NCBI RefSeq assembly: GCF_003601925.1
Contig: NZ_QZWH01000016.1
Location: forward strand, 1-64,000
Length of the DNA stretch: 64,000 nt
Direction: 5' to 3'
From: Buttiauxella izardii
GTDB taxonomy: Bacteria; Pseudomonadota; Gammaproteobacteria; Enterobacterales; Enterobacteriaceae
Under the pieces are notes generated by a model. It made no database searches. It saw only the letters and a program-made list of their open reading frames with translations, and was not told where the DNA came from. Position numbers and translations under genes: made by a program. Numbering within the stretch: the stretch's first letter is position 1; every line of letters begins with the position of its first letter. Below, piece after piece: positions 45,271 to 56,827 of this stretch.

Positions 45271-45319
45271 AATCGGAAGCCTCATGATAAACAGTGTTTC
45301 ATTCACTTTAGCATGAGTA

Positions 45320-45349
45320 GAAAAGAAAAAACCCCGCGAACGGGGTTTT
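45320..45349 (-). terminator. fadE terminator
   Basis: A 9-bp stem (AAAACCCCG / CGGGGTTTT) with a four-base loop and a T-rich run on the minus strand lies 9 bases after the fadE stop. Confidence 0.88.
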
Positions 45350-45357
45350 AAGAAGGC

Positions 45358-47802
45358 TTATGCCGCTTCAATCTTGCGATGCTTTTCCGGCACCTTTACC
45401 GGCATGGTTGCCAGTTCCTCCGGCTCAAACTCATCAACGTTGATACTGCGCAGACGGCTTGCTTCCGCTTTGGTCAGAATCGCCGCTTCTTCAGCGTTGA
45501 TTTTCCCTTCTGCCAGCCATTGTTTGGCCTGCTCATCAAGACGGGTAAACGACAGGTTACGCCCGGTTTCTTTACTGATGCGCAGATGGATTGGCTCAGC
45601 AGCCATCACGTCCATCAATGCTTCTTCCAGCAGGCCAGCCGGGTTGAACTCGCTTGGTGTCAGATACTGGCCGCGCCCGATACGTGAACGGGTAGCGGAT
45701 GGGATCTGCATGATCTTCGCCAGTTTGTGGTCCAGCTTGTCCGATGGAGCATCGTAACGACGGCCCAGCGGGAAGATAACCACGCGCAACATGCCAGCCA
45801 CAAACGCATTCGGGAAGTTACGCAGCAGGTCGTCAATCGCTTGCTCGGCCTGATACAGCGCATCCTGAACGCCCCAGTGAACCAACGGTAAATCCGCTTC
45901 GTTACGGCCTTCGTCGTCGTAGCGTTTCAGCACGGAAGAGGCGAGGTACAGCTGGCTTAACACATCACCCAGGCGAGCTGAAATGCGCTCGCGACGCTTG
46001 AGGCTGCCGCCCAATACCGCCATGGAAACATCTGACAGCAATGCCAGGTTGGCGCTCAGACGGTTCATGTACTGGTAGTAGCGTTTAGTCGAGTCTTTGG
46101 TCGGTGTGGCGCTGGTCAAACCGTTGGTCAGGCCAAGCCACAGGCTGCGCATTTTGTTGCTGCCGACGTGGCCGATATGCTTGAACAGCAGCTTATCGAA
46201 CGCGTTGACGTCATTGTTTTGCGCCGCATTCATCTCGTCGAGAACATACGGATGGCAACGAATCGCACCCTGGCCGAAGATAATCATGCTGCGGGTCAGG
46301 ATATTCGCCCCTTCAACAGTAATGGCGATTGGTGCGCCTTGATACGCTCGCGCCACAAAGTTGGAGTTGCCGAGCATAATGCCTTTACCGCCGAGAATAT
46401 CCATCGCGTCGAGAATCGCGCGCTGGCCACGGTGGGTACAGTGGTACTTCACGATAGCCGACAGCACCGCCGGTTTTTCACCGAGCATAATCCCGTAAGT
46501 CACCAGCGAAGCCGCCGCATCCATCACATAAGCGTTACCGGCAATACGCGCTAATGGCTCTTCAATCCCTTCCATTTTACCGATAGAAATTCTGAACTGG
46601 CGGCGAATGTGCGCATAAGCACCGGTTGCCATTGCCACAGATTTTAAACCACCGGTAGAGTTAGACGGCAGGGTAATGCCACGGCCAACGGACAAGCATT
46701 CCACCAGCATACGCCAGCCCTGGCCGGCCATTTTCGGACCACCGATGATGTAATCAATCGGCACGAAAATATCTTTACCGCGAGTTGGGCCGTTCTGGAA
46801 CGGTACGTTCAGCGGGAAGTGGCGTTTGCCAATTTCCACGCCCGGCGTGTGAGTTGGAATCAACGCACAGGTAATGCCGAGTTCTTCTTCATTGCCCAGC
46901 AGTTTATCCGGGTCAGACAGTTTGAATGCCAGGCCAAGAACGGTGGCGATTGGGGCCAGCGTAATGTAGCGCTTGTTCCAGGTCAGACGCATACCGAGAA
47001 CTTGCTGACCCTGCCATTCGCCCATACACACAACGCCAGTATCGGGAATCGCGCCCGCATCGGAGCCTGCTTCAGGGCTGGTCAGTGCAAAGCATGGGAT
47101 CTCTTGACCACGCGCCAGGCGTGGCAGGTAATGATCTTTCTGCTCTTCAGTACCGTAATGTTGCAGCAATTCGCCCGGGCCTAAAGAGTTAGGCACACCG
47201 ACGGTAATCGCCAGAATCCCGGAAACGCCCGACAGTTTTTGCAACACGCGAGATTGTGCATAAGCAGAGAACTCGAGGCCGCCGTACTCTTTCTTGATGA
47301 TCATCGCGAAGAAGCGATGTTCTTTTAAATATGCCCACAGTTCTGGCGGCAAATCGGCCATTTCGTGAGTGATTTGGAAGTCATTTGCCAGGCGGCAAGC
47401 TTCTTCAACCGGGCCGTCAATAAAGGCTTGCTCTTCTTCAGTCAGCTTAGGCTGCGGATAGTTGTGCAGTTTTTCCCAGTCTGGTTTCCCGCGGAACAAA
47501 TCGCCTTCCCACCAGGTTGTACCGGCATCGATAGCTTCTTTTTCAGTACGCGACATCGGCGGCATGACTTTACGGAAGCTGCGGAAGACTGGAGCGGAAA
47601 TCAAAGATTTGCGGATTGGTGTGAAAACAAACGGCACCAGAATAATCGCCAGCGGAACCAGTACCCAGATTGACCAGATACCGGCGAAACCAAGCGCTGC
47701 CGTCCACACCAGCAAAATTGCGCTACTCAGCAGTAAATTGACCTGGTGATAGAAAAGCACACCGAGGAGAACAACGGTTGCAACGATACTCAACATTAAC
47801 AT
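45358..47802 (-). CDS. fadE: Acyl-CoA dehydrogenase FadE
   Basis: An 814-residue FAD enzyme performing the first step of fatty-acid beta-oxidation. Two N-terminal hydrophobic segments (about 1-25 and 28-50) attach it to the inner membrane. The dehydrogenase core follows ([13 protein letters not shown] near 240, [16 protein letters not shown] near 340), with a long C-terminal extension ending HRKIEAA. ATG 47802 has GGGAG 8 nt upstream and gives exactly the E. coli length. A FadR operator lies upstream. Confidence 0.96.
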   Translation of the reverse strand: MLMLSIVATVVLLGVLFYHQVNLLLSSAILLVWTAALGFAGIWSIWVLVPLAIILVPFVFTPIRKSLISAPVFRSFRKVMPPMSRTEKEAIDAGTTWWEGDLFRGKPDWEKLHNYPQPKLTEEEQAFIDGPVEEACRLANDFQITHEMADLPPELWAYLKEHRFFAMIIKKEYGGLEFSAYAQSRVLQKLSGVSGILAITVGVPNSLGPGELLQHYGTEEQKDHYLPRLARGQEIPCFALTSPEAGSDAGAIPDTGVVCMGEWQGQQVLGMRLTWNKRYITLAPIATVLGLAFKLSDPDKLLGNEEELGITCALIPTHTPGVEIGKRHFPLNVPFQNGPTRGKDIFVPIDYIIGGPKMAGQGWRMLVECLSVGRGITLPSNSTGGLKSVAMATGAYAHIRRQFRISIGKMEGIEEPLARIAGNAYVMDAAASLVTYGIMLGEKPAVLSAIVKYHCTHRGQRAILDAMDILGGKGIMLGNSNFVARAYQGAPIAITVEGANILTRSMIIFGQGAIRCHPYVLDEMNAAQNNDVNAFDKLLFKHIGHVGSNKMRSLWLGLTNGLTSATPTKDSTKRYYQYMNRLSANLALLSDVSMAVLGGSLKRRERISARLGDVLSQLYLASSVLKRYDDEGRNEADLPLVHWGVQDALYQAEQAIDDLLRNFPNAFVAGMLRVVIFPLGRRYDAPSDKLDHKLAKIMQIPSATRSRIGRGQYLTPSEFNPAGLLEEALMDVMAAEPIHLRISKETGRNLSFTRLDEQAKQWLAEGKINAEEAAILTKAEASRLRSINVDEFEPEELATMPVKVPEKHRKIEAA

Positions 47803-47823
47803 AAGGAAAACTCCCTTGCTTGT

Positions 47824-47840
47824 AGGAGGTCTGACCACTT
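47824..47840 (-). promoter_or_regulatory. FadR operator upstream of fadE
   Basis: AGGAGGTCTGACCACTT has the invariant core GGTCTGACC of FadR sites. It lies 22-38 bp before the fadE ATG, so FadR would repress fadE until long-chain acyl-CoA is present, as in E. coli. Confidence 0.8.
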
Positions 47841-48015
47841 GGATGTATTCGTTTTAGTTCATGTGGTTTTTTTTAGCAATATCTTCACAAAATAATTACA
47901 ACTCAGCTCACATTGTTACCGCACGGAACAGCAAAAGCAGGAGGATATGGCGCTTCTCGCGCTATCCGGTAAACTGCTTGGGTTAATCAATCAAAAAATG
48001 CTGAAGGATATCCTC

Positions 48016-48597
48016 ATGTACCAGGATCTTATTCGTAACGAACTGAATGAAGCGGCAGAAACACTGGCTAACTTCCTGAAAGATGACGCTAACATTCACG
48101 CCATTCAGCGCGCAGCAGTGTTGCTGGCTGATAGCTTTAAAGCGGGTGGCAAAGTGCTTTCTTGTGGCAACGGTGGTTCACATTGCGACGCAATGCACTT
48201 TGCTGAAGAACTGACCGGGCGTTATCGCGAGAACCGTCCTGGTTACCCGGCGATTGCGATTTCTGACGTTAGCCACATCTCTTGTGTCGGCAACGATTTT
48301 GGCTACGACCACATTTTCTCTCGTTACGTTGAAGCGGTTGGCCGTGAAGGCGACGTTTTACTGGGGATCTCCACTTCTGGCAATTCCGGCAACGTGATCA
48401 AAGCGATTGAAGCGGCGCGTGCGAAAGGCATGAAAGTAATTACCCTGACCGGTAAAGACGGCGGCAAAATGGACGGTTCTGCGGATGTTGAAATTCGTGT
48501 GCCGCACTTTGGTTACGCTGACCGCATTCAGGAAATCCACATCAAAGTGATTCATATCCTGATTCAGCTGATCGAAAAAGAGATGGTTAAGGCTTAA
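48016..48597 (+). CDS. gmhA: Sedoheptulose-7-phosphate isomerase
   Basis: A 193-residue SIS-domain enzyme making D-glycero-D-manno-heptose 7-phosphate, the first step to ADP-heptose for the LPS inner core. [18 protein letters not shown] (about 52-69), [11 protein letters not shown] and [11 protein letters not shown] are typical, almost identical to E. coli. ATG 48016 gives the E. coli start MYQDLIRNE; upstream in-frame codons are not conserved. Divergent from fadE. Confidence 0.97.
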   Translation: MYQDLIRNELNEAAETLANFLKDDANIHAIQRAAVLLADSFKAGGKVLSCGNGGSHCDAMHFAEELTGRYRENRPGYPAIAISDVSHISCVGNDFGYDHIFSRYVEAVGREGDVLLGISTSGNSGNVIKAIEAARAKGMKVITLTGKDGGKMDGSADVEIRVPHFGYADRIQEIHIKVIHILIQLIEKEMVKA

Positions 48598-48610
48598 GTT
48601 TTGCCTGATC

Positions 48611-48655
48611 TTGTTCCCTCTCCATCAGGGAGAGGGTTAGGGTGAGGGTGAGGGT
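48611..48655. repeat. Dispersed CCCTCTCC-type palindromic repeat, copy 1
   Basis: The stem CCCTCTCC / GGAGAGGG is followed by GTTAGGGTGAGGGTG. The same unit appears at 57955-57986. It lies between gmhA and yafJ, may serve as the gmhA terminator, and is of a type dispersed through enterobacterial genomes. Confidence 0.78.
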
Positions 48656-48679
48656 AGTTAAAAGTGGTGGGAGGTTAAG

Positions 48680-49447
48680 ATGTGCGAACTGCTCGGGATG
48701 AGCGCCAATGTGCCAACAGATATTTGCTTTAGCTTTACTGGTCTGGTGCAGCGTGGCGGGGGAACGGGGCCGCATAAAGACGGCTGGGGCATTACTTTCT
48801 ACGAAGGTAAAGGCTGTCGTACGTTCAAAGATCCGCAACCGAGTTTTAACTCTCCCATTGCAAAACTGGTGCAGGATTACCCGATCAAATCCTGTTCTGT
48901 GGTCGCCCATATTCGCCAGGCAAACCGCGGCAAAGTGGCGCTGGAAAATACCCATCCTTTTACCCGCGAACTTTGGGGCCGCAACTGGACCTATGCTCAT
49001 AACGGCCAGCTTAAAGGGCATCGCTCGCTGGATACCGGCCCGTTTCGCCCGATTGGTGAAACCGACAGTGAACAGGCGTTTTGCTGGTTGCTGCATAAAC
49101 TGACACAACGTTATCCACGAACGCCGAGCAATATGCAGGCGGTATTCCGTTATATCACCGAACTTGCAGTGCAATTGCGTGAAAAAGGCGTGTTCAACAT
49201 GTTGTTGTCAGATGGGCGCTACGTGATGGCGTTTTGTTCCACAAACTTATACTGGATTACCCGACGGGCACCGTTTGGTGTGGCAAAATTATTGGATCAG
49301 GATGTGGAAATTGATTTTCAGGAAGAGACCACACTCAACGATGTGGTCACTGTTATCGCGACTCAGCCTCTGACAGGGAACGAAACCTGGCACAAGATTG
49401 CGCCAGGCGAGTCGGAATTATTTTGTCTCGGGGAGCGCGTAGTTTGA
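48680..49447 (+). CDS. yafJ: Class II glutamine amidotransferase-like protein YafJ
   Basis: A 255-residue protein with an N-terminal Ntn-type glutaminase domain. Cys2 (MCELLGMSA) would be the nucleophile after removal of Met1. Further conserved parts: [42 protein letters not shown] and [11 protein letters not shown]-like GETDSEQAF. The partner or product is unknown; no separate synthetase domain is present. The 3' end overlaps the convergent yafK by 30 bp. Confidence 0.93.
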   Translation: MCELLGMSANVPTDICFSFTGLVQRGGGTGPHKDGWGITFYEGKGCRTFKDPQPSFNSPIAKLVQDYPIKSCSVVAHIRQANRGKVALENTHPFTRELWGRNWTYAHNGQLKGHRSLDTGPFRPIGETDSEQAFCWLLHKLTQRYPRTPSNMQAVFRYITELAVQLREKGVFNMLLSDGRYVMAFCSTNLYWITRRAPFGVAKLLDQDVEIDFQEETTLNDVVTVIATQPLTGNETWHKIAPGESELFCLGERVV

Positions 49448-50155
49448 TGCCAACTGCGGTTGCGTCGAAGGCGTAACCGGCTTGCTAACCACGTAATTAC
49501 CACTTACAACAGAAACGCCCGGCGGCTGATGATTCGCCGTAAAGTAGTCATAACCCGGTTTTAGCTGTTTCCAGAAGTCGATGTAATAAGAATATTTGTG
49601 GCGCTGCATGTTGGCATCAGTCATGCGGAACGGATAGATGCTGACCTGCACGCTTGGCTGGCCGAAGACTAATGCGCCGGTCACAAACTGGAAAATCTCA
49701 TCAATGTTGGTGTCGGTCATGGCATAGCAGCCAACGGACACACAAGCACCGTGAATCATCAGATATTGACCCTGATAACCATGCTGGCGATCAAATTCGT
49801 TCGGGAAGCCGATATTAATGGCTTTATAGAAACGGCTATCAGGTTTTAACTGACTGCGACTCACGTTATAAAAACCTTCAGGACTTTTAAAATCACCCTG
49901 ACGCTGTTTTGGACCTAATCCACCGGAATAGTTACAGATGCTATAGCTGTCGAGCAACTGGAACTTCTCGCCCATTTTTACGTATAGCTCTAGCGTGCGC
50001 TCTTCCTTAAATATTTGAATATAAACAGGAGAGCCCATGAGTTGTTGCTTGAATTCTTTGCTGACAGGCGTGTTTGACGAGTTGCTGCTTAACAAGCTGG
50101 CAAACGACAAGCACGGCATCAAAAGCATCGCAATAACGAGTGCGATCTTACGCAT
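49418..50155 (-). CDS. yafK: Murein L,D-transpeptidase-family protein YafK (DpaA)
   Basis: A 245-residue periplasmic protein with a signal peptide (residues 1-19, CLSFA). The YkuD-type catalytic motif [14 protein letters not shown] carries the active-site His and Cys (about 149-158). In E. coli this enzyme (DpaA/LdtF) detaches Braun lipoprotein from peptidoglycan and does not form crosslinks. The C-terminal region is proline/threonine-rich and poorly conserved. Confidence 0.93.
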   Translation of the reverse strand: MRKIALVIAMLLMPCLSFASLLSSNSSNTPVSKEFKQQLMGSPVYIQIFKEERTLELYVKMGEKFQLLDSYSICNYSGGLGPKQRQGDFKSPEGFYNVSRSQLKPDSRFYKAINIGFPNEFDRQHGYQGQYLMIHGACVSVGCYAMTDTNIDEIFQFVTGALVFGQPSVQVSIYPFRMTDANMQRHKYSYYIDFWKQLKPGYDYFTANHQPPGVSVVSGNYVVSKPVTPSTQPQLASNYALPETK

Positions 50156-50641
50156 ACTGCTTTATTCCTTGATAAAACTTATACCGAATGCCAGGACGGC
50201 AAAATGGAGACCTGAAATCAGATTACTCTGGATTAGGAGCGCTCACATTAGCATCGTTATGATTTTTCGCAACCCCAAAACAGGGCGTGCGAAGTTATAA
50301 AATTGGACTTTATAGAATACTTCTGGAAAGGGAAAGTATTAGCTTTTTGCGTAACAGCTCGCATAGCTGCATATCTGTATGTTGTTTTGTGCCCCTTCCG
50401 GGCGCTAATGATGCTAAAATCCCGCCGAATGTTGACCTGCGGATATGAACGGAAACTATCCATAAGTCAGTTGTACCGGCTTTCCGGGCGACTTATACCT
50501 CCCTCTCGCAATAGTGAATGGATGCGTTTCCTTTTTTTTCTGCCTTATGTGTCGCATCGGTTGAACGTTAATTCAACCCATCCGTTGTCGGCTACAGTTT
50601 TTTGTCGGTATGTTTAAGCCAATTTTAAACGTGATAACCTT
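50156..50641. other. Intergenic region between yafK and nqrA
   Basis: 486 bases without a gene, expected to hold the yafK and nqr promoters. A perfect inverted repeat GGTTGAA-N6-TTCAACC is at 50559-50578, 64 bp before nqrA. No known operator is recognised. Confidence 0.6.
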
Positions 50642-51985
50642 ATGATAAAAATCAAAAAAGGTCTGGATTTGCCTATTGCCGGTTTGCCGGAACAGCAAAT
50701 CCATGACGGCCCAGCGATACCTTTCGTGGCCCTGCTCGGTGAAGAGTATGTCGGCATGCGTCCTTCTATGCTGGTGCAGGAAGGCGACAAGGTATTGAAA
50801 GGTCAGCCTCTCTTCGAAGATAAAAAGAACCCTGGCGTGCTGTTTACCGCTCCTGCGTGTGGAACGGTGACTGCGATTAATCGCGGTGAACGTCGCGTGC
50901 TGCAATCTCTGGTTATTGAAGTTCAAGGCGACGAGCAGGTTGTTTTTGAACGCTTTGCTCCAGAAACCCTTGCCAAACTGCCGCGTGAAACCGTTCAGGC
51001 ACATTTATTGTCCTCCGGTTTGTGGACTGCGTTGCGCACTCGTCCATTTAGCAAAACACCACCACCAGCCAGCGTTCCTGCGGCCATTTTTGTCACGGCG
51101 ATAGATACCAATCCGCTGGCGGCTGACCCACAACCTATTATTCGTGCGCATCGCGAAATGTTTGATGCGGGCTTAACCGTGCTTTCACGCCTGACCGATG
51201 GCAAAGTCCATGTCTGCCAGGCGGGCGGCGGCAAACTGGGTGGTCATTCTGCTGGGCAGGTCACTTTTAATGAATTTGCAGGCCCACATCCTGCCGGGTT
51301 AGTGGGTACACACATTCACTTCCTCGAACCGGTCAGCCTGCAAAAATCGGTCTGGCACCTGAATTACCAGGATGTTATCGCCATCGGCAAACTGTTCGTT
51401 GAAGGCGAGTTGTGGACCGAACGCGTTATTGCGCTCGCTGGGCCGCAGGTTATAAAGCCACGCCTGATTCGCACTCGTTTGGGGGCTTCAATAGAAGTTC
51501 TGACAGCAGGTGAACTGGCAGAAGGTGAAAACCGTGTGGTTTCCGGTTCTGTGCTGAGCGGAACGATCGCAGCAGGCCCTCGTGCCTGGCTGGGGCGTTT
51601 CCATCTGCAAGTTACCGTTCTGAAAGAAGGCCGTGAAAAAGAGTTGTTTGGCTGGGTGATGCCGGGGGCCGATAAATATTCGATTACCCGCACGACCATC
51701 GGCCACTTCCTGAAGCGCAAACTCTTTAGCTTCTCAACAGACACGAATGGCGGTGAACGTTCAATGGTGCCCATTGGCAACTATGAACGCGTGATGCCAC
51801 TGGATATTCTGCCGACGATGCTGTTGCGTGATTTGTTGGCGGGCGATACCGACAGCGCGCAGGCGTTGGGGTGTCTTGAGCTGGATGAAGAAGATTTGGC
51901 GCTTTGTACCTATGTGTGTCCGGGGAAATACGAGTACGGCCCGGTTCTACGCGAGGTCTTAACCCGCATCGAGCAGGAAGGATAA
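50642..51985 (+). CDS. nqrA: Na+-translocating NADH:quinone reductase subunit A
   Basis: A 447-residue cytoplasmic-side subunit of the sodium-pumping Na+-NQR complex, involved in quinone binding. The N-terminal [18 protein letters not shown] and the [15 protein letters not shown] biotin-carrier-like segment are standard. First gene of nqrABCDEF-nqrM; its ribosome-binding site is weak. The next gene starts 3 bp after the stop. Confidence 0.96.
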   Translation: MIKIKKGLDLPIAGLPEQQIHDGPAIPFVALLGEEYVGMRPSMLVQEGDKVLKGQPLFEDKKNPGVLFTAPACGTVTAINRGERRVLQSLVIEVQGDEQVVFERFAPETLAKLPRETVQAHLLSSGLWTALRTRPFSKTPPPASVPAAIFVTAIDTNPLAADPQPIIRAHREMFDAGLTVLSRLTDGKVHVCQAGGGKLGGHSAGQVTFNEFAGPHPAGLVGTHIHFLEPVSLQKSVWHLNYQDVIAIGKLFVEGELWTERVIALAGPQVIKPRLIRTRLGASIEVLTAGELAEGENRVVSGSVLSGTIAAGPRAWLGRFHLQVTVLKEGREKELFGWVMPGADKYSITRTTIGHFLKRKLFSFSTDTNGGERSMVPIGNYERVMPLDILPTMLLRDLLAGDTDSAQALGCLELDEEDLALCTYVCPGKYEYGPVLREVLTRIEQEG

Positions 51986-51988
51986 GTC

Positions 51989-53227
51989 ATGGGCTTGAAG
52001 CATTTATTTGAAAAACTAGAGCCGCACTTCACGCAAGGCGGAAAGCTAGAAAAGTACTACCCGCTCTTTGAAGCGACGGCGACACTGTTTTATACGCCAG
52101 GCATTGTCACGCCTGGCGCTTCACACGTTCGTGATGCTATCGATCTGAAACGCATGATGATCCTGGTGTGGTTCGCCGTGTTCCCGGCGATGTTCTGGGG
52201 CATGTACAACGTCGGCCTACAAACCATTCCTGCACTGAACAAAATGTACGGTGCGGAGCAACTCCAGCAGGTGATTTCATCTGACTGGCATTATGTGGTC
52301 GCGCAGTGGCTGGGGGTGAACTTCACGCCTGATGCTGGCTGGCTAAGCATGATGACGCTGGGCGCGGTCTTCTTCCTGCCAATTTACGCCACGGTATTCC
52401 TGGTGGGCGGGTTCTGGGAAGTGTTGTTTGCCATCATCCGCAAACACGAAGTTAACGAAGGCTTCTTCGTCACCTCCATCCTGTTTGCTCTGGTGGTTCC
52501 ACCCACTTTGCCTCTCTGGCAAGCCGCGCTCGGTATCAGTTTTGGCGTGGTGATTGCGAAAGAGATCTTCGGTGGGACAGGGCGTAACTTCCTCAACCCG
52601 GCACTGGCGGGGCGTGCGTTCCTGTTCTTCGCTTACCCTGCGCAAATCTCCGGTGATTTGGTATGGACGGCGGCGGATGGTTTCTCCGGCGCGACCCCAC
52701 TTTCACAGTGGTCACATGGCGGCGGTGAAGCGCTGGTTAATGTTGTCTCTGGCCAGCCTGTCACCTGGATGGATGCTTTCCTCGGTAACATTCCGGGTTC
52801 CATTGGTGAAGTCTCGACCCTGATGATCCTGATTGGTGGCGCGATTATCCTGTTCGGTCGCGTGGCTTCCTGGCGCATTGTCGCAGGCGTCTTGCTCGGC
52901 ATGATTGCCACCGCAACCCTGTTTAATTTCATTGGTTCTGATACCAATCCTCTATTCGCTATGCCGTGGTACTGGCATCTGGTGCTGGGTGGTTTTGCCT
53001 TCGGCATGATGTTCATGGCGACTGACCCGGTTTCCGCCTCATTTACTAGCAAAGGTAAATGGTGGTACGGCGCGCTTATCGGTGTGATGTGTGTGTTGAT
53101 TCGTGTAGTAAACCCGGCCTATCCAGAAGGGATGATGCTGGCGATTCTGTTCGCCAACCTCTTTGCACCGCTGTTCGATTACCTGGTGGTGCAAGCCAAT
53201 ATCAAGCGGAGGAAGTCGCGTGGCTGA
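51989..53227 (+). CDS. nqrB: Na+-NQR subunit B
   Basis: A 412-residue integral membrane subunit with about 10 transmembrane helices. It carries covalent FMN on the Thr of [12 protein letters not shown] (about residue 236) and riboflavin, and forms part of the sodium channel. The [22 protein letters not shown] segment is highly conserved. The end overlaps the nqrC start by 8 bp. Confidence 0.96.
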   Translation: MGLKHLFEKLEPHFTQGGKLEKYYPLFEATATLFYTPGIVTPGASHVRDAIDLKRMMILVWFAVFPAMFWGMYNVGLQTIPALNKMYGAEQLQQVISSDWHYVVAQWLGVNFTPDAGWLSMMTLGAVFFLPIYATVFLVGGFWEVLFAIIRKHEVNEGFFVTSILFALVVPPTLPLWQAALGISFGVVIAKEIFGGTGRNFLNPALAGRAFLFFAYPAQISGDLVWTAADGFSGATPLSQWSHGGGEALVNVVSGQPVTWMDAFLGNIPGSIGEVSTLMILIGGAIILFGRVASWRIVAGVLLGMIATATLFNFIGSDTNPLFAMPWYWHLVLGGFAFGMMFMATDPVSASFTSKGKWWYGALIGVMCVLIRVVNPAYPEGMMLAILFANLFAPLFDYLVVQANIKRRKSRG

Positions 53228-54014
53228 AGTAAAAAGTAACGATAGCATTGGCAGAACACTGCTGGTGGTGCTGGTGCTTTGCCTGGTCTGTTCCGTGGTG
53301 GTTGCAGGCTCTGCTGTTGGTTTGAAGTCGCGCCAGCAGGAACAAAAAGCACTGGATAAACAGCGTAATATTCTGGACGTAGCAGGTCTTGCCACGCCGA
53401 AGATGAGCGGTGAGGAAGTGAAATCTACTTTTGAATCCCGTATTACGCCGCGTCTTTTAGATTTGAAATCTGGCGAAATGCTAGATAAAGACCCAGCAAA
53501 ATTTGATCAAGCCGCTGCACTGCGGGACCCGCAGCAAAGTGTTGAACTGGCTTCTAACGATGACCGCGCCGGAATCAAACGCCGCAGCAACATCGTGGAA
53601 ATCTATCTGGTGCGTAACGAGCAAAACCAGGTCCAGGAAGTTGTCTTGCCGGTGTATGGCAAGGGCTTGTGGTCAATGATGAACGCTTTTGTCTCCTTGC
53701 AGACTGATGGTCGCACTGTAAAAGGCATCACTTACTACGATCAGGGTGAAACACCGGGTCTGGGGGGTGAAATTGAAAACCCAACCTGGCGGGCGAAGTG
53801 GATCGGCAAGAAATTGCTTGATGACAACGGCCAACCCGCACTGCGCGTTGTAAAAGGCGGGGCGCGTCAGGGTGATGAATATGGGGTCGACGGTTTGTCT
53901 GGCGCAACGCTGACGGCAAACGGAGTACAACACACTTTTGATTTCTGGATGGGCGAACTTGGGTTTGGCCCGTTCCTGAAACAAGTTCGTGAAGGAGCGC
54001 TCAACAATGGCTGA
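53220..54014 (+). CDS. nqrC: Na+-NQR subunit C
   Basis: A 264-residue subunit with one N-terminal transmembrane helix (about 12-32) and a periplasmic domain holding covalent FMN on the Thr of [13 protein letters not shown] (about residue 225). A GTG start at 53220 is supported by GGAGGAAG just upstream and the MAEVKSNDS-like N terminus. Confidence 0.95.
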   Translation: MAEVKSNDSIGRTLLVVLVLCLVCSVVVAGSAVGLKSRQQEQKALDKQRNILDVAGLATPKMSGEEVKSTFESRITPRLLDLKSGEMLDKDPAKFDQAAALRDPQQSVELASNDDRAGIKRRSNIVEIYLVRNEQNQVQEVVLPVYGKGLWSMMNAFVSLQTDGRTVKGITYYDQGETPGLGGEIENPTWRAKWIGKKLLDDNGQPALRVVKGGARQGDEYGVDGLSGATLTANGVQHTFDFWMGELGFGPFLKQVREGALNNG

Positions 54015-54645
54015 TATTTCAGACATGAAAGAGGTCAAACGGGTTCTGGTGAGTCCGCTGGTGGACAACAACCCGATTGCCTTGCAAATACTCGGCGTTT
54101 GTTCGGCGCTAGCGGTGACCACGAAACTGGAAACCGCGTTTGTTATGACGATAGCGGTAACGGTGGTGACGGCGTTCTCAAGCATGTTCATCTCAATGAT
54201 TCGTAACCTGATTCCAAACAGTGTCCGCATCATCGTGCAGATGGCAATCATTGCTTCACTGGTAATCGTCGTGGATCAGATTCTGCGTGCTTATGCTTAC
54301 GAGATTTCCAAACAGCTCTCCGTATTCGTCGGCTTGATCATCACCAACTGTATTGTGATGGGGCGCGCCGAAGCCTACGCCATGAAGTCACCGCCGCTGG
54401 CGAGCTTTATGGATGGCATCGGTAACGGCTTGGGTTATGGCGTGATTCTGTTGCTGGTTGGCTTCCTGCGTGAACTCATCGGCAGTGGCAAACTCTTTGG
54501 TATCACGGTGCTGGAAACTGTTCAGAACGGTGGCTGGTATCAGCCAAACGGTATGTTCCTGTTAGCGCCGAGTGCGTTCTTTATTATCGGCCTGCTGATT
54601 TGGGCCCTGCGCACGCTGAAGCCTGCGCAACAGGAAAAGGACTAA
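54007..54645 (+). CDS. nqrD: Na+-NQR subunit D
   Basis: A 212-residue membrane subunit with six predicted helices, forming with NqrE the inverted-repeat pair that shields an Fe-S centre. Motif [24 protein letters not shown] 54007 has GAAGGAG upstream and overlaps nqrC by 8 bp. Confidence 0.95.
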   Translation: MADISDMKEVKRVLVSPLVDNNPIALQILGVCSALAVTTKLETAFVMTIAVTVVTAFSSMFISMIRNLIPNSVRIIVQMAIIASLVIVVDQILRAYAYEISKQLSVFVGLIITNCIVMGRAEAYAMKSPPLASFMDGIGNGLGYGVILLLVGFLRELIGSGKLFGITVLETVQNGGWYQPNGMFLLAPSAFFIIGLLIWALRTLKPAQQEKD

Positions 54646-54651
54646 CTGACT

Positions 54652-55248
54652 ATGGAACATATGATTAGTCTGTTTGTGCGTGCTGTGTTTATTGAAAACA
54701 TGGCGCTCGCGTTCTTCCTTGGCATGTGTACCTTCCTTGCCGTTTCCAAAAAGGTTTCCACGGCATTTGGTTTGGGTGTCGCGGTGACGGTCGTTTTGGG
54801 AATCGCAGTGCCTGCGAACAACCTGGTTTATAACCTGGTTCTGCGTGACGGCGCGCTGGTTGAAGGTGTCGATCTCAGCTTCCTTAACTTCATCACCTTT
54901 ATTGGTGTGATTGCCGCGCTGGTGCAGATCCTTGAAATGATCCTCGATCGTTTCTTCACGGCTCTCTATAACGCGCTGGGGATCTTCCTGCCGCTTATCA
55001 CCGTTAACTGCGCCATCTTCGGTGGCGTGTCGTTTATGGTGCAGCGTGATTACAGCTTCGGTGAATCTATCGTTTACGGTGTCGGTTCCGGTGTGGGCTG
55101 GATGCTGGCGATTGTCGCAATGGCCGGTATTCGCGAAAAAATGAAGTATGCCAATGTGCCCGCAGGATTGCGTGGCTTAGGAATTACCTTTATCACCACT
55201 GGATTAATGGCGCTGGGCTTTATGTCATTCTCCGGTGTGCAGCTATAA
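54652..55248 (+). CDS. nqrE: Na+-NQR subunit E
   Basis: A 198-residue membrane subunit with six helices, homologous to NqrD in inverted orientation. [20 protein letters not shown] and [16 protein letters not shown] carry the cysteines that ligand the shared iron-sulfur centre. Confidence 0.95.
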   Translation: MEHMISLFVRAVFIENMALAFFLGMCTFLAVSKKVSTAFGLGVAVTVVLGIAVPANNLVYNLVLRDGALVEGVDLSFLNFITFIGVIAALVQILEMILDRFFTALYNALGIFLPLITVNCAIFGGVSFMVQRDYSFGESIVYGVGSGVGWMLAIVAMAGIREKMKYANVPAGLRGLGITFITTGLMALGFMSFSGVQL

Positions 55249-55260
55249 GGGCGAAAACGT

Positions 55261-56484
55261 ATGGAAATTATTCTTGGCGTGGTGATGTTCACGCTAATTG
55301 TTTTGGCACTGGCGCTGATGATTCTGTTTGCCAAGTCAAAGCTTGTTAACTCCGGCGATGTGCTGATTGAGATTAACAACGAAGCCGACAAACAGTTCCA
55401 TGCTCCGGCTGGTGACAAACTGCTTAACACGCTTTCAAATCAAGGGATTTTCATCTCTTCGGCTTGTGGCGGTGGTGGTTCGTGCGGGCAATGCCGCGTG
55501 ACCATTAAAGAAGGTGGTGGCGATATTCTGCCGACCGAACTTTCGCACATCACTAAGCGTGAAGCGAAAGAGGGTTGCCGTCTTGCGTGTCAGGTGGCTG
55601 TGAAGCAGGACATGAAAATTGAGCTGCCGGAAGAAATTTTCGGCGTGAAAAAATGGGAATGCGAAGTTATCTCTAACGATAACAAAGCGACTTTCATCAA
55701 AGAGCTCAAGCTGCGAATTCCTGACGGCGAAGTGGTTCCGTTCCGTGCCGGTGGTTATATCCAGATTGAAAGCCCGCCTCACGAAGTTAACTATCAAGAC
55801 TTCGACGTGCCACAGGAATACCGTAGTGACTGGGATAAGTTCAACCTTTTCCGCTTCAAATCAGTGGTGAAAGAGCCGTGTGTTCGTGCTTACTCCATGG
55901 CGAACTATCCGGATGAAGCAGGCATCATCATGTTGAACGTGCGTATCGCGACGCCACCGCCGAATGTGCCAGACGCTCCTCCGGGGATTATGTCTTCATA
56001 CATCTGGTCGCTGAAAGCAGGCGATAAAGTGACAATTTCCGGGCCGTTTGGTGAGTTCTTCGCTAAAGAAACGGAAGCTGAAATGGTGTTTATTGGCGGT
56101 GGTGCCGGTATGGCGCCAATGCGTTCGCACATCTTTGACCAGCTCAAACGCCTGCATAGCACTCGCAAAATCAGCTTCTGGTATGGCGCTCGTTCTCTGC
56201 GTGAAATGTTCTACGAAGATGAGTTTGAAAAGCTGGCGCAGGAAAATCCGAACTTTACCTTCAATGTGGCGCTTTCTGATCCACAGCCAGAAGATAACTG
56301 GACGGGCTACACGGGCTTCATTCACAACGTATTGCTGGAAAACTATCTGCGTAGCCATCCGGCCCCAGAAGATTGTGAATTCTATATGTGTGGGCCGCCA
56401 ATGATGAACGCTGCGGTGATCAAAATGCTCAAAGACCTGGGCGTTGAGGATGAAAACATCATGCTCGATGACTTCGGCGGCTGA
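55261..56484 (+). CDS. nqrF: Na+-NQR subunit F (NADH-oxidising)
   Basis: A 407-residue electron-entry subunit: one N-terminal helix (about 4-26), a [2Fe-2S] domain with [10 protein letters not shown] and the distal Cys of GCRLAC (about 69-113), and a ferredoxin-reductase domain with FAD-binding RAYSMANYP and NADH-binding [13 protein letters not shown], ending LDDFGG. Confidence 0.97.
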   Translation: MEIILGVVMFTLIVLALALMILFAKSKLVNSGDVLIEINNEADKQFHAPAGDKLLNTLSNQGIFISSACGGGGSCGQCRVTIKEGGGDILPTELSHITKREAKEGCRLACQVAVKQDMKIELPEEIFGVKKWECEVISNDNKATFIKELKLRIPDGEVVPFRAGGYIQIESPPHEVNYQDFDVPQEYRSDWDKFNLFRFKSVVKEPCVRAYSMANYPDEAGIIMLNVRIATPPPNVPDAPPGIMSSYIWSLKAGDKVTISGPFGEFFAKETEAEMVFIGGGAGMAPMRSHIFDQLKRLHSTRKISFWYGARSLREMFYEDEFEKLAQENPNFTFNVALSDPQPEDNWTGYTGFIHNVLLENYLRSHPAPEDCEFYMCGPPMMNAAVIKMLKDLGVEDENIMLDDFGG

Positions 56485-56495
56485 CGGGAGCCAAT

Positions 56496-56720
56496 ATGCT
56501 GACAGTATTTTTAGCCACCTTCGCCATTTTTATTCTGGTGATATTCGGTATGTCGCTCGGCGTTATCGTGAAGCGCAAAACGCTTCAGGGTAGCTGCGGT
56601 GGTATTGCCGCGCTTGGCATGGAGAAAGTTTGCAATTGCCCTGAACCTTGCGATGCGCGTAAGAAACGAATCGCGAGAGCGGAGCGGCAGGCGAAACTTC
56701 AGCAAAACCGTATCCTATAA
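56496..56720 (+). CDS. nqrM: Na+-NQR maturation protein NqrM
   Basis: A 74-residue single-span membrane protein (helix about 2-24). Its cysteines, in GSCGG and CNCPEPC, are thought to deliver iron to the NqrD/E site. It lies 11 bp after nqrF. The flavin transferase gene apbE, which often sits between nqrF and nqrM, is not here. Confidence 0.93.
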   Translation: MLTVFLATFAIFILVIFGMSLGVIVKRKTLQGSCGGIAALGMEKVCNCPEPCDARKKRIARAERQAKLQQNRIL

Positions 56721-56727
56721 GCCCCTC

Positions 56728-56760
56728 AAAACCTCTCGCCGATGCGGGAGGTTTTCTTTC
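56728..56760 (+). terminator. Terminator of the nqr operon
   Basis: The stem AAAACCTCTCGC / GCGGGAGGTTTT (one T-G pair), with a four-base loop, is followed by CTTTC, just after the nqrM stop. Confidence 0.85.
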
Positions 56761-56786
56761 TCACTGACTTTCCTTAATCTCAGCTT

Positions 56787-56806
56787 AACTGTATACTTAT
56801 CCAGTA
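56787..56806 (+). promoter_or_regulatory. LexA (SOS) box of dinB
   Basis: AACTGTATACTTATCCAGTA fits CTG-N10-CAG of the SOS box and closely resembles the E. coli dinB operator. It lies 21 bp before the dinB ATG. Confidence 0.88.
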
Positions 56807-56827
56807 TTAACACTGGTGCGAAAAAGT

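Noticed and set aside
45271-45357. Remnant of ivy between yafV and fadE
   Set aside because: The gap is too short and shows only the fadE terminator; ivy is simply absent here.
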